From Basidiobolus meristosporus CBS 931.73 (Eukaryota > Basidiobolomycota > Basidiobolomycetes > Basidiobolales > Basidiobolaceae): 64,000 nt of DNA. The stretch is from assembly GCA_002104905.1 (NCBI GenBank), contig MCFE01000196.1:1-64000 (forward strand). Reading direction: 5' to 3'. The notes under the pieces are model-generated. The model worked only from the letters and a program-made list of their open reading frames with translations, did no database searches and was not told the origin of the DNA. A program made the position numbers and the translations under genes. Positions 9,920-21,435 of the stretch are shown piece after piece. Within the stretch, counting starts at the first letter, position 1, and the number at the start of each line of letters is the position of its first letter.

Positions 9920-12180
9920 TCAGAGCTCGTTTTACTAAAATCGACTCAATGGATCAATATTTTATTCCTTTACCCCAATTTAGTTGTCCGAACGAATCAA
10001 TCCCAAATGTCCATTGCAAGTGACCTCCAACTGATAATGCAGTGAGGTCATAATGCATGCCCAAAAATTCTAGATTTATTTGCCCAAGCTAGAACATTCT
10101 CGCACAAAGGACTCATTCCAGAAGTTTGGTGACGGATACATTTAGGAACCGGAAGCAGGTTGCTGCCCACGTTTCGGGAATGTGTATCTATAGCAAATCC
10201 CATTTTCTAATATAATGGTATATCAACAGCCAATGCAGGCTCTAACATGACTGTCAATGTGGTGCTCCACGTACTCATTTAATAGATCCTGGCTTGTAGA
10301 CAAAAGTATGTTACATGTTCGTTGTATGATAGGAAATCCTTGACATTTATGCCGATTTAATGATGGGAATTCCTGCTAGGTTGGGATAGTAAGGGCAGTA
10401 TAGACTCCGAAAAGTAATACCGGGTAACACGTGGCATAAGCAAGGACACACAGGGAAGAGAGTCCAGTAATATGAGGATAACTGACAATCTTTTATCCAG
10501 TATAAATCTCTCCACAAAAAGTGACCAGTATGTGCTTGTTTGCTTTATACAGGAGTGGGAAGGATCCAAGTAACAGATCGTCAGGCTGCGCTTTGACCCC
10601 ATTCAGATCATGTTTAACCCCTTTTTGACACGAATGAGTGATATATACCTGGTTTTGAGCGTCTTCCAATAACACTACATACAACGTTCATAATGTCAGC
10701 GAAAGGGTCAATGCATTTCAAGATTTTCTGATGGAAATACTGCTTTGGGGAATAATTCCGTTATTCCCTGCCACTCCGCTTCAATGGCTTACTTTGGAAC
10801 AGATATTGATGTCATGAACGCCTATCCTTCAAATTTCGGCAAGATAATGGTCAGAATTTGCTTTTCCATTTCCCGTCGCTAAAGGCATTGCTATCCTTTT
10901 GGAGCTTGGTGACCACACCCCGCTAAAATGACCATGAATCTCCTCGTCGTGTTGTTAAGAAAGTGCTGGTGTATGAGGGATCATCGACCAAATGAGTTAC
11001 GAAGTCGTTATTGCTATTACAACAAAGTAATTTGCGTACCAATAAGGGCCTCGTCCGCTTTATTGGGCAGTGGAATCATTCAATGGGCAAGGCTTTGACT
11101 TGCTTCTAACGGAATGCTCTTCAATCTCTACCCAAATTGCATTAAAGTACCTGGTGGCGAAGGGAGCAAATTACCTGATACTGGCTGATACACATGTGGG
11201 TCAATCCAGTCTCAAGTATTTTTCCGAGTAAATGAAGGATACCCCAAGTTTTCTCTTTGCACTTCCACTTGGATCATCGTGTAACACTCATTTAAACTGT
11301 TTCTCTAGAATGATGAGATAGCTCCCATTGATATGGAAATATTGCTCTCACCAACATGAGTCAGCCTTTGCTGGTGGGAAGAATACTCGCCGTCTTGACA
11401 TGGAGGCAAAAGTGAGTGCAAGAGGGGATTGGAAGTCGGGCATGCTTATAAATGGTAAGATGTAGTAATCCATCACAGTCGTAACACAGCAGAATTCTGT
11501 GGATGTTTGTTCTTGAAAAGGCACACAGTTATTGTCGTTCGGATCAGTATGAGCGGTTAGGCTGCCTGATTTATTAGCCCTTAGTATTTGATCATGTGAA
11601 TGAGGAATTTTTGGTTGGATTCCAAACTATATTTGGAAAACATTCGAGAATGCTACGGAGTTCGGTCGGGTTTGGCACAATCTTCCTAAACTGGCAATTG
11701 TACTGCGATGTGTATACTTTGCTTTATGTAGAGGACAAGGCATTCGTCGAGCAATCCTCAAGTGTTTCTTGCATCCTAAATATGACTATCGACATTGAAT
11801 TGCTCTAGGCCTCTCTAAGCTATGTATCATTCAGCAATGTATATTGCTTGGATAGAATTCCATAGCTGTCGAACACTAAGTTCAGTCGGTCTGAGAAACA
11901 CAACTTCTTATCATGACTTGTGTTACAATGGATGCCTCTGCAACCCTCAAGGAATGACCAATGGAGGCCTCAGATATTCAGCAATCAGCATTCTACGATA
12001 GCGCCACTAGGCCACTAGTCGTGTACCCTATAATATTCAAGAATAATTAATCATCGAAATGGGTAATATGCATGGGAGAACCCGATTAAATCCACACCTT
12101 GGCCATTTAAAAGCCCGCCAAGAGCCAGTGGAAATGTTACTGCTCACTACTTCTCGAAGAAGGCCCAATCCACATTCATC
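9920..12180. repeat. Right segmental duplicate and WRKY-like gene upstream region
   Basis: This is the partner of 270-1310. It holds about 0.6 kb at 10200-11100 not seen in the left copy, then resumes the match until 11880. The last 300 bp, absent from the left copy, should hold the promoter of the gene starting at 12181. An ATTTAAAAG word near 12107 is a possible TATA element. Short open frames at 10357-10684 and 11596-11808 have no recognisable product. Confidence 0.55.
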
Positions 12181-13207
12181 ATGACTTGCAACAATTCCTC
12201 CTGTTTGAACAAGCTGGGTAGATCCAAGTCTCTTCCAGATGCATTCACCTCCACACCAAGTTTTGATTTAGTTGATTTACTTGCTCAGTACTCTACTCAA
12301 CCAGAGCTGCTAACGCTAATTCTGCACTCTAAGCTACAAGAAGATAAACGGAAAACTGAGGAGACGAAGCTTCGCTCCAGGCAAATTGATCTTATGAGAT
12401 GCGATCAGAACCATCAGCCTCTATGCATATACCCAGAGACAGGGATGAAGAGAACTAGAAGTGGACAATCACCGGATTGTTTCTCTGAAACAAGCACTTG
12501 TGACCGAATGGAAGCCAATCCATTCGTCTCGGTCGACTATACACGGGACTTGAGTTTCTCGGACTTTCCAGGCTATTTGGATTTCAGCAGCATCACAAAC
12601 GCTGATGACAGGTAACCCTCTCATTGTGAAAGATCAAGCTTGTCGAGTATGTATACTTATCACTCGTGGATCTTTACAGCAAACATGAAAGCAATTTTCC
12701 GATGTCCCATGTCGACACCAACTCTCTGTCTGTAGCTGGATTTTCGAGTTCCCTCACAAGCTCCCCGATCACCATCAATGCTCTCCCTCCCAATCCAACC
12801 TCTGATTCCACAAAGTCCCAATCCGAAGTCGTTATCGAGACTCCCGTCACAGCCAATCCTCAAATGAACCATTCCAGGTCCAATACGAAGAAGAGGATTC
12901 GCCGAGCCATGCTTCCGATTTCCTCCATGATTGAAACTAGGGAGTTTCCCTACAATGATAGCCATCACTGGCTGAATAATGGGACCACCATACCAAAGAA
13001 GTCCGGACTAAGGTCAGTTCATTCTAGTCCGCCTTTGGTACAAAGATCAAGGCAACTCATCCCAACTTCTTCATTAGGTCCACATATTATAAATGCACCA
13101 ACTGGTACAAGGGTTGCACGGTGAATAAAACGGTTTGCAACCAGGGCAATGGTCTGTACACCATAAAGTATCGGGGAGAGCATCTCTCTGGTTGCGGACG
13201 GCGTTAG
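12181..13207 (+). CDS. WRKY/GCM1-like zinc-finger protein, three exons
   Basis: Proposed exons are 12181-12611, 12680-13012 and 13078-13207 (297 aa). Introns of 68 and 65 nt have GTAACC/TTACAG and GTCAGT/ATTAG ends, and both interrupt the frame in phase 2. The N-terminal third carries a charged helix (KLQEDKRKTEETKLRSR, about residues 50-67) and the middle is Ser/Thr/Pro-rich. The C-terminus looks like a WRKY-type fold: D-S-H-H-W (237-241), then YYKCTNWYKGC (258-268), VCNQGNGLYTIKYRGEH (274-290) and a final Cys294. This gives C-x6-C-x21-H-x3-C in the position of the WRKY zinc ligands, with Y-Y-K-C and R-G-E-H as in that family. The WRKYGQK heptad is not kept (WLNNGTT). A DNA-binding regulator is likely; targets are unknown. 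GCM1/FLYWCH-type membership is the alternative. Confidence 0.65.
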
Positions 13208-14177
13208 GGCTAATGACTCGCTCTATGGATTCGTCTTAAGGCAAGCCTGGGCGACTATCGTCCAATTCACCAGCCAGAAATTCATCACATTCAATTCCGG
13301 ATTCTTGCCACCCACTAATCCATTCGATCATCATCCGCATCTTGGTTCTGGATTCATTAGATGCTATTTCCCCATCCAGTCAGGTGTGTAGCATTCAATA
13401 TTGGGGTTACGCATCCTACATGGTGTAAAGCCAGACATGTTAGTGTTCACTCGAGTTAAAGTCATACCTGCCCATTTCGTCAGCCAGTATATTGGCTCCA
13501 TATGGCATGTATATTTTACCATTCTGTAGCAAAAGATTAAATATTTGGTCCACTTACGACCCAGTATGAGCGAATCATGATTTATAACCCTTCCTTGAGA
13601 TTAGCGAACCACCACTCCAGTTCTAAGCCATCAATATACTTTTATATATTTCGGCAATTTATCGAAATATTCATCAAATGAAGCCCGAAGCGAAAACCAA
13701 CCAAGGTTCCTCGGGGGTAAAGGCTTCTCACATCATAATGTACCAGTGATGAGCATACCACCCACATCCAATAGATCTTGTTCTAGACGCATAAGTGGTG
13801 ATTTGGTGATATGCCAGCCACTTTCTGGATCTTAGGGTAGCTCGGCTCTAACTTTAATTTCTGATGCGGCTAGTAGAAATGTGCAGCTCTGGTTCTAACC
13901 ACAAAGCTAATCTCAATACGACTCGTGCGATTGACTTATAAACGGACTACACTAGGCTTTCCGGATTTCAATTACACTTCTCAATCAATTCATTTCCACA
14001 ATAACCATGTGAGATTGCGCTGTCTACCTTATTTATGATGCAAATGTAACGTTGAACTTGGCGATAAAAGTGATGTGGAATTTATATTCTAACTTTATTT
14101 CAGCTATGCCATGAAACAATAATGTGGTGATTAATCAGGAATATAATACAAATAAACTATGCGTACCAAATGCTACT
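13208..14177. other. Intergenic, partly duplicated
   Basis: This stretch is paralogous in parts to 1880-2462. The last 90 bases are the shared 3' flank of the transporter copies. No coding signal was seen. Confidence 0.4.
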
Positions 14178-15620
14178 CTACTGCTGGTCCACTTCAGCTG
14201 TGCGGTGACCGGTGATCTCCTCAATACTACGGCCCTTGGTCTCGGGCAAGAAGAAGAGAACGCCGATGAACCCGGCAATACAGCAGCAAACAAAGATCAA
14301 GAACACGTATCCGTGCATTGCGTCCTTCAGCGAGGGGAAGAAGAAGCCAACAATGAAGTTGCCCAGCCAGTTGAGTCCGAGTGCGCTGGAGGCCACCGTC
14401 GACACAGCTCTGGTGGGAATGAGCTCGGAGATGATCAGGAATGGAATGGGGCCCATGCCAAGTGCAAATGACACAACGAACGCAAACAATCCGAGAATCA
14501 CAAGCCCCGAGTCATTGCACTCGATCCCGATGATCATTAGCACGTTGAACGCCGCCATTCCCGCCAGACTGAGGAGCACAAGGAACTTTCGTCCAACACG
14601 ATCGATCAGGAGAATGGTGACAATCGTGGCTAGCAGGTTGATGGCCCCCACCCCGACCGTGAGATACTGAGCAGTCTTGTTGCCGTAGATGGATGTGAAG
14701 ATCGAGGTGGAGTAGTACATGATCCCGTTGATGCCACAGAGTTGCTGGATGACACACAGGAACATGCACATGAAGGCGTGCTTGCGGGTCAACGAATCCC
14801 GCATGATGAACTTGAATCCATCCATGATTGATGTCTGCTCCCCGCTGACCTTGGCTTCGGCTCTGGCATCCACCATCGTCTGGAGCTCCTTGGTGATGTC
14901 CATTCCCTTGCGAAGCTTCAGCAGTGACTTCTCAGCATCGTCGACACGGTCCTTGGATATGTAGTAGCGTGGTGTCTCAGTGATGAATGAGAGCGTGACC
15001 AGCTGCAGGATTGCGACAGCTCCGGTCAGTGCCATACAGATACGCCATCCAGCTCTGCTAGAGAGCCCTAGCCCAGCTGCCTGGGTAACCAACTGACCAA
15101 TGACACAGGTAAGTTGGGTCATGGCTCCGTAAGCACCACGAACCCTGGTGGTAGAGACCTCGCCGATGTATGTGGGAAGAACCACTGTTCCGAACCCTGA
15201 CCCAACACCGGTGAAGAAACGGCCCACAATCCACATCCCCTTGTTCTTCGAGAGACCAAGGAGCAAGGCGCCAAGGATAAAGAAAATGTTGTTGAACAGA
15301 AGCGAGTTGCGACGCCCAAACCTGGCCTGCGACCAACCGGCTGACAGTCCGCCTATGGCTCCACCGATGGAGAAACTGCTCACCGCGAAGCCCCACAGCC
15401 AGTTGCCCATTGGGAAGCAGCTGGGGAATCCGTCGACCTTTTCATCGGGATTGGCACAGTCGATAATCGAGGATTGGATGATGTTGGTGTCGGAGGTATT
15501 CCAGCCATTGTTGAAGGAGACAAGACAAGCGATCGAGACGCACATGACAGTGTAGAAGGAGAACCCGGCTTCAGACGAGTCGTTTGAGGATTTCGCCTCT
15601 TTGGTAGAACGGCCAAACAT
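14178..15620 (-). CDS. GLUT-like sugar transporter, copy 3
   Basis: A 480-aa intronless sugar porter, nearly the same protein as copy 1, with all family motifs present (RFGRR, ETPRYY, QQLCGINGIMYYS, DRVGRKFL, PETKGRSIEEI) and an open frame from the conserved ATG to the TAG. The frame stays open for 54 codons upstream of this ATG, but I chose the ATG at 15618-15620 because it matches copies 1 and 2 (MFGRSTKE) and the upstream codons lie in promoter-like DNA. Its upstream DNA is unlike that of copies 1 and 2, so it may respond to different signals. The role is membrane hexose uptake; the exact sugar is unknown. Confidence 0.9.
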   Translation of the reverse strand: MFGRSTKEAKSSNDSSEAGFSFYTVMCVSIACLVSFNNGWNTSDTNIIQSSIIDCANPDEKVDGFPSCFPMGNWLWGFAVSSFSIGGAIGGLSAGWSQARFGRRNSLLFNNIFFILGALLLGLSKNKGMWIVGRFFTGVGSGFGTVVLPTYIGEVSTTRVRGAYGAMTQLTCVIGQLVTQAAGLGLSSRAGWRICMALTGAVAILQLVTLSFITETPRYYISKDRVDDAEKSLLKLRKGMDITKELQTMVDARAEAKVSGEQTSIMDGFKFIMRDSLTRKHAFMCMFLCVIQQLCGINGIMYYSTSIFTSIYGNKTAQYLTVGVGAINLLATIVTILLIDRVGRKFLVLLSLAGMAAFNVLMIIGIECNDSGLVILGLFAFVVSFALGMGPIPFLIISELIPTRAVSTVASSALGLNWLGNFIVGFFFPSLKDAMHGYVFLIFVCCCIAGFIGVLFFLPETKGRSIEEITGHRTAEVDQQ

Positions 15621-15671
15621 TGTAAAAGTGTAGTGAATTTTTAAGATGATGATAAGGCTGGCTACGGCGGG

Positions 15672-15684
15672 GATATTTATATAG
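15672..15684 (-). promoter_or_regulatory. TATA-like element of transporter copy 3
   Basis: An ATATAAATA-type word on the minus strand about 55 bp upstream of the ATG. The surrounding sequence does not match the promoters of copies 1 and 2. Confidence 0.4.
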
Positions 15685-15699
15685 TGGGTTCGCAGCGGA

Positions 15700-16225
15700 T
15701 TCCAACGTTCTAGGAAATCCAATTTCCCATTTTTGGCTGGGTCATTTGGAGGTCCATCTGGAAATAGCCTTATATGGCCCATCGACTTCCTGTAATGGAT
15801 CCGCCCGAAATTTTCTTCCTAATTGATTCGAAGCGGTCTGCAGCATGAAAATAACCTGACGCATCCACTCGTGACCAACTTGAAGTCAGAAATTACCTAC
15901 GAAGTTGATAGGAGCACCCCGGATTTACTGAATCGTCTTTTTTTCCTAGCCTACTAGCAGTGTATCTCTCCATAGGTCGTGTGATCGACTGTGTAGAGTG
16001 AGTTGGAAACTGCTTCGAACAGAGTTGTTGAGAAAAATCTTCTGGAACTAGGGATATGGATATTGATTGGCCTAACCATATTGATCCCTTACCATCCCAA
16101 GCAGGTCCCAAATTTAGGCTGGCGGGATATTAGCGGGACTACCCCGACGATCTAGCTCCATGGAAATTCCCAAACATGGATGGGGATAATTTAAGTAACC
16201 CACCAATCCCTATTGGATGATCGTC
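15700..16225. other. Intergenic, no feature seen
   Basis: Upstream DNA of transporter copy 3. No coding, repeat or RNA signal was recognised. Confidence 0.3.
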
Positions 16226-18150
16226 TAAATTGGGGGGGGGAATCTCCTGGACGCGTTTGCGCCTCTCGGTGATCGGACTCAAGCGCAACCCCGATTCTAG
16301 ATCCTACTATAAATCAGGTGCAAACCTGGTGTGCGATGGAGATGACCCAAAGGCCGGTGGGTTTCACGTACTCATTGCATCATCAAGATCCACAAAGGTG
16401 CTCCTACTGATCTTTGGAGACCTACCTTCTGGAATCTCCATTGGCCGGGTCGGGTCGGTTCGTATGCTACCTATCGCTGCGCCCCTTCGCCACCATGATC
16501 GTTGGGACGAATTGGCACACCGCTGCCCATCCCCAGGAAATACTCTTGATCGGTGGATGACCTCTTGTACGAGGTCACGGTGGTTGACGTCACCCATCAA
16601 GGTCGAAAAGAATCCCTCTCCTTAGCAGCGGTGGGTCAGGTGATGGTGAATTTTCGGAACGTTGCACAGCCAATATGTCTTTGTAACCCGATTTCCAGGC
16701 CAGTCCCACCCAGCTCTCAAAGCCAAACCACGCAAGGTGGATTTTGGGCAGTTTCCCGGGGCCGAATGTTCCCGACAAGAGGATCTTACTGTACCGACCC
16801 ACCGGCTCTGGAGGTTTGGATGGAATCTATCCGGGATCCTTTGCTAGGAGATACGTTTTGAGTTCACCTTCGAACTAAAAGGCTCGCTAGAGAACGGTGA
16901 TTGACATTTCTTCGACTATGCTCTTAGCAGAAAATATTTTCCAAAAGCCCCAAGCCCTAGCCCTAGCCCTAGCCGAGATCTTCCATGGTTCGAGCATGCA
17001 TTAAACTCTATGGAGATCCGTGCTGATGAAGTTCACGACTCTTCCGCCCAATAGTACAGTTGCGCAGCATTTGTCGCCCTCCAAACCCAACACCAACTCA
17101 TGATCTCCGCTTAAACCCAAGCCGATTCCCACTAGCTGGTGGACGATAGGGTTATGGTGGGGAGCCGAACGCTTCTGAATCTTGGGCACCTCTATCTGGA
17201 GCCTTCATGCTGGCGGCGGGCATGTGAAGATCCCAAGAATCATCTTTGATGGCCCCGTACTCTTACAGCCCAAGCACCGCATCACCGCAGTCTCGTCAGA
17301 TCATGGCCGGATATTCCATGTGCGGACAGTCAACTTGATCCGACCCATCGACTCTCCTGAAACCCGGGCTGGGGGCCGGATTGGAGCATACCACATAAGG
17401 TCGGCGTGTTGCCCTTCAGCAGTCCTACTGAAACGTGAAACGTGTAAACGTCGCTTCCACACACCGCACCAACTCACCATCTCGACTTGGTTGGCTAACC
17501 ATTCGACGCCAACAGATCGGCAGTCAAAGGAAAGTGATCGTTGGGCGCTCGGTGAGAACATCTCCACGTGCCAGGAAGAACCGAGAAGAAGGATACGCTT
17601 AATCCCGGTGCATCGCAGCCTACGATCTGGAAGTGGGCCCAAACATTCGGGAAACTGGGCCACGGGCACTGCGTGCGATCTCGGGTCGTCACCGTGGAGC
17701 ATGTTTCAGGTGTCCGTGGGAACCTTGTCGGGATTCGGGGTATTTAAAAAAGAGCGTGGTCTTCCCACATTGATATACCGAGAGGAATTCGATGGGGTCA
17801 CATTTCCCAGGGGGCTTGGTGGCCAGGGTGCTGAGAATGCCTCGGGTAAGGTCCCAGGAGGTGGTGCGCAAATACTGGGTCTTTTGGGCACCTTGGAATC
17901 ATTTGGGAACTTCCGGTATTCCCACCATTTCAATGGATTCTCGGTTGATACCGTACGAAATTTATTTCGACTCGCTACACAACAACCTTATAAAAAAGAG
18001 GCTTCAGTCTCCAAATCTATGTTTCATCAAGGGTCAACCAATTACTTGGATCTGGATGACCCTTCTTACCCCAGTATACTGAGAAGCATAGAGTCGCGGG
18101 CAGCCCATACCCACCAAGAAAGGTAACCCAGCGAGTACCGGTGTTTGGCC
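16226..18150. other. GC-richer island of unknown nature
   Basis: Base composition rises sharply compared with both flanks, and open frames appear in several frames on both strands, as expected of stop-poor GC-rich DNA. The longest frame on the plus strand runs 17182-18126 but opens with TTG; its first ATG is at 17701. None of the translated frames shows a domain I recognise. The island has no terminal repeats that I could find. It may be a transferred or subtelomere-like segment, or an unannotated gene with a structure I could not resolve. Confidence 0.35.
16953..16974. repeat. Short telomere-like hexamer run
   Basis: About three and a half copies of AGCCCT (reverse AGGGCT) in direct tandem. 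This differs by one base from the fungal telomeric CCCTAA/TTAGGG unit. It is too short to be a functional telomere. Confidence 0.6.
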
Positions 18151-18611
18151 TATTTTTGCTCCGAGGAGTTATATCTGGGGCTGTCATGGCCCAAAAGTGA
18201 CACCCGGAGTGTGGTGCTATTCCGTGAACAATATTGCGATTGGCCTTTCTAGGATGTTCCCAATCAGGAATCTCAATGATGGACTAAATTAGCATTCTGG
18301 TATGGCCTTCAGATGAAATTCCACCCTAGACACTCTGCCTCTTGCACTGAAAAGCTAAAAGTGCTATTGAGGTTGGATTGTAGTTGCTTTCATTTGATCT
18401 CATCTAAGGGAATATCTATCAAGAAACATCACCACAATATACTACCTGAAACTGCCAAGGCCTGAGCACATTTTGACCACACTCTAGCCATAAAAATCTA
18501 TGCCACTTCTTGAAGGTGTTGCAAAAACTATGCTGGTCTAGCAATCCCTATGATACAAATGTGGTCCCACAGGCAGGTTCAATCTAAATAAGACCATGAG
18601 GGTCTTTTCAA

Positions 18612-18942
18612 TGTTGTAAGAGTCCTGGAGATATTAGAAGTGATTGGGAGGACAAGTAGATAATGTGGTTTTCACTTAATGATTTATTGAATGTAAAAGT
18701 AGTATTTAGACTTTTACATGGGCTCCACATAACAAGCACGTAGAATAGGTTTAGAAGATCCTAAGAACATGCGTGCAAAGTTTGGGGCTGTTTGGACAAC
18801 TTATCTGATTTTCATGTTCTGGGTAAATATTCTAAGTAAATCCCAACAAGAAATTTGGCCAGTATTCTCTAGGATTTGAAAGGAATGATCTAAGTGACTA
18901 AGTTAGGTGAATATCTAGGTAGAATTACAAATTTTTACAATA
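18612..18942 (-). repeat. Copia LTR (3')
   Basis: Matches the LTR at 21436-21783 over its length, for example in GGGGCTGTTTGGACAAC and GATTAAGTTAGG-type words, with many substitutions. The first LTR base, T in intact copies, is kept, but its second base reads A instead of G. Confidence 0.65.
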
Positions 18943-19873
18943 TTCAAGACTCTATCAGAATACTTGCAGCTTTACACATGGCCATTTTGACAATATCTTG
19001 ATGGGATCCCAACAGCTTAGCTAATTATAGTTAATGTCTGATGATGCTTTAACTTCCTTTGGCCAGGCTTTCAGTGACTTAAAACCAGCTATATAGTGGT
19101 CAGCAGTCTATTACTCTCCCTATGAAAGAAAATGGTGTAAAGTCAGGCAGAATACAGTCACAATATCTGCTGAACTCCAAGTTTCCCAACTCCAACAACT
19201 TGCCATATCTCAGGTTTTAGCTGTTGAGAAGACAGGTGGGCATTTTTTACAGGAGTGAACTGGGCCAGCCAGAATTCATACCAAATTTGGTAATCAGCTG
19301 CCCATTACTTCTACCAAAAATTGCAACTGAATATTTCAAGGAAAAACACCAGCAATATACCAGCTGAAAAACAGACGGATCCATTGCTCCAGTAAGGCAA
19401 ATTAGTACTAATTGCAGTCCTGCACTGGGAAACAGAGTTTGGCCCCACATTTGATTTTCCTTCAGGGCCTGATACTCCTCAGTCAAAGTAGATCTCTAAA
19501 ACTTTGTCTGAGAGCTAATTACGGCCTTTTACAGTCTGTGGCTCATCAACATGAACTGAATAGGTTTAGGCTAAGTTTGTACCCTCATTAATATAGTGAT
19601 TTAGGCTATTTCAGGTCCAGTTGAATCTCCTGGCTTGCAATACTGGAATGTTCACTTCTAGGATATTCTTAGGCGCTATTCAGGCTGAACCATAGTTGTA
19701 GAGTCCTCTGGAGTGAAGAAACATTGATTGTTTTGCTTGGATTCAACTCCAACCAATAATTGACTGTAGATCAGGAATGTCATCATTTGATAACATTATC
19801 TGAAATATCTTGAATATTCATCAAGAAATACATACCTGGACCTGAATGACTTCTTATCTTTGGTATTGTAGAG

Positions 19874-20613
19874 ACTAGACTTGTTCCGTTGGATAGTGCC
19901 ACATTGAGCCATGAGTGCCAAATGATGCCATAGTGTGCCAGAGAGGTCAAGTGAGCCTATACTTGGCCACAGAGTGTGAAACATAGCTCTGCATCTTCAT
20001 GTAAAGCAGCCCCTGTGTTTCACCCATTGCACAGGAGAAAATCCATTTTTTGACCTTTTTTTGTGGATCAATGTAGCTCAGGATGTGTAAGAGCACAGGA
20101 GAACTGAAGATATGCATCTGGTACTCAATACCTATGGCACTCTGAATCTAGCTCCTGTAGCTTGTATCATGTCACAAAAATGAATGGCACTATCTTGGTA
20201 CACTGGTACTATCTGGCACTATATTTAAATATTAGCCCTAAAGTAAGATCCATACAAAGCACTTATAGTGCCAGATAGTACCAGTGTACCAAGATAGTGC
20301 CATTCATTTTTGTGACATGATACAAGCTACAGGAGCTAGATTCAGAGTGCCATGGGTATTGAGTACCAGATGCATATTTTCAATCTGCTTGCACTCTAAT
20401 ACATCCTGCACAACATTGATCCAAAAAAAAAGATCAAAAAATGGATTTTCACCAACACAATGAGTGAAACACAGGGGCTGCTTTGCAAGAAGATGCGGAG
20501 CTATGTTTCACACTCTGTGGCCAGGTAGAGGCTCAATTGGCCTCTCTGGCACACTATGGCATCATTTGGCACTCATGGCTCAATGTGGCACTATCCAATG
20601 GAACAAGTCTACT
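19874..20613. mobile_element. Fold-back element with 3-bp target duplication
   Basis: The element proper is 19877-20610 (734 bp). Two arms of about 345 bp are near-perfect inverted repeats around a loop at 20224-20263. The ends are AGACTTGTTCC and its reverse complement GGAACAAGTCT. ACT flanks both sides directly (19874-19876 and 20611-20613), which fits a 3-bp target-site duplication. Subterminal DNA is rich in repeated AGTGCCA-type words. It has no coding capacity, so it is non-autonomous, and it lies within the copia element. Confidence 0.85.
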
Positions 20614-21435
20614 GTATGCCTTACTCTTGCTGCAGTAGCTCAATAATAATCATTTTACACTTTTTGACTTAAAACTGACCAATTTCCAGGCAGTTTTTTA
20701 GCATATGCTGTGCACCCAAATATTGTGAGAAGTTATGCACCTTTTCTTTATCTATGCCATGCTTCAAATGAAGTAGAATCACAAAGTTTTCTGTTAGAAC
20801 TTCAATTCTTAGGGTACATAATTGAGACAACTGATTCTGCCAAAAATTTGCAGTAAAATTTTGATCATGGATCATAGGTCTTGCCGTAATGCTTATTGAT
20901 CTGTTTCCCCCTTCTACCACTCCATATGACTACAGGAAGTATGGTACAGCAGTCTCTTGGCTTATCCCATGAATTTTGCATAAGTGAATGAAGAGTTTTG
21001 TGGTTTATATTCTACCATTGTTGGAGCATATTTTCTTTAGTTATTCACTAGTTTCTCTCACCATTATGACTTTGAACTCCCTCTGCTTAAACACAGTTTC
21101 TGCCTTTCTTTCTATGAAGTAGACCCATGTTTATCTTGTATAATTGTCAGTGAAAGTAATTGACTGCATGATCCTGCCCGTGGGTAAACTTTGCATAGAT
21201 CCACACAAATCTGATTGATTTAAATCCTGCTGGTACTGTAAGGCTACTTCCCAGCATCTTTAGGAGGGCATCCTTCTCCCATGACAATATCCCAAAGGCC
21301 TCTTTCCTGTATCAGCATCTTCAGCTTCACCTTCCAGACTTGGTAACTAGATCCATCCTACTTTTTGCATAGGGAATAATCCCAGTAGTAGCCATGGCAA
21401 GCATTGCAGAGAGTGACAGCTTAGGGCTCATAATC

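Noticed and set aside
16953-16974. A true telomere
   Set aside because: Only three to four hexamers, with a variant unit, inside continuous sequence.
16990-17010. GGTTCGAGC as a tRNA B box
   Set aside because: No A box at the right distance and no cloverleaf could be drawn. I found no convincing tRNA or rRNA gene in the window.
17182-18126. A 314-codon plus-strand frame as a real gene
   Set aside because: It opens with TTG, the first ATG is halfway in, competing frames exist on both strands and no domain is visible. Kept only as part of the unexplained GC-rich island.
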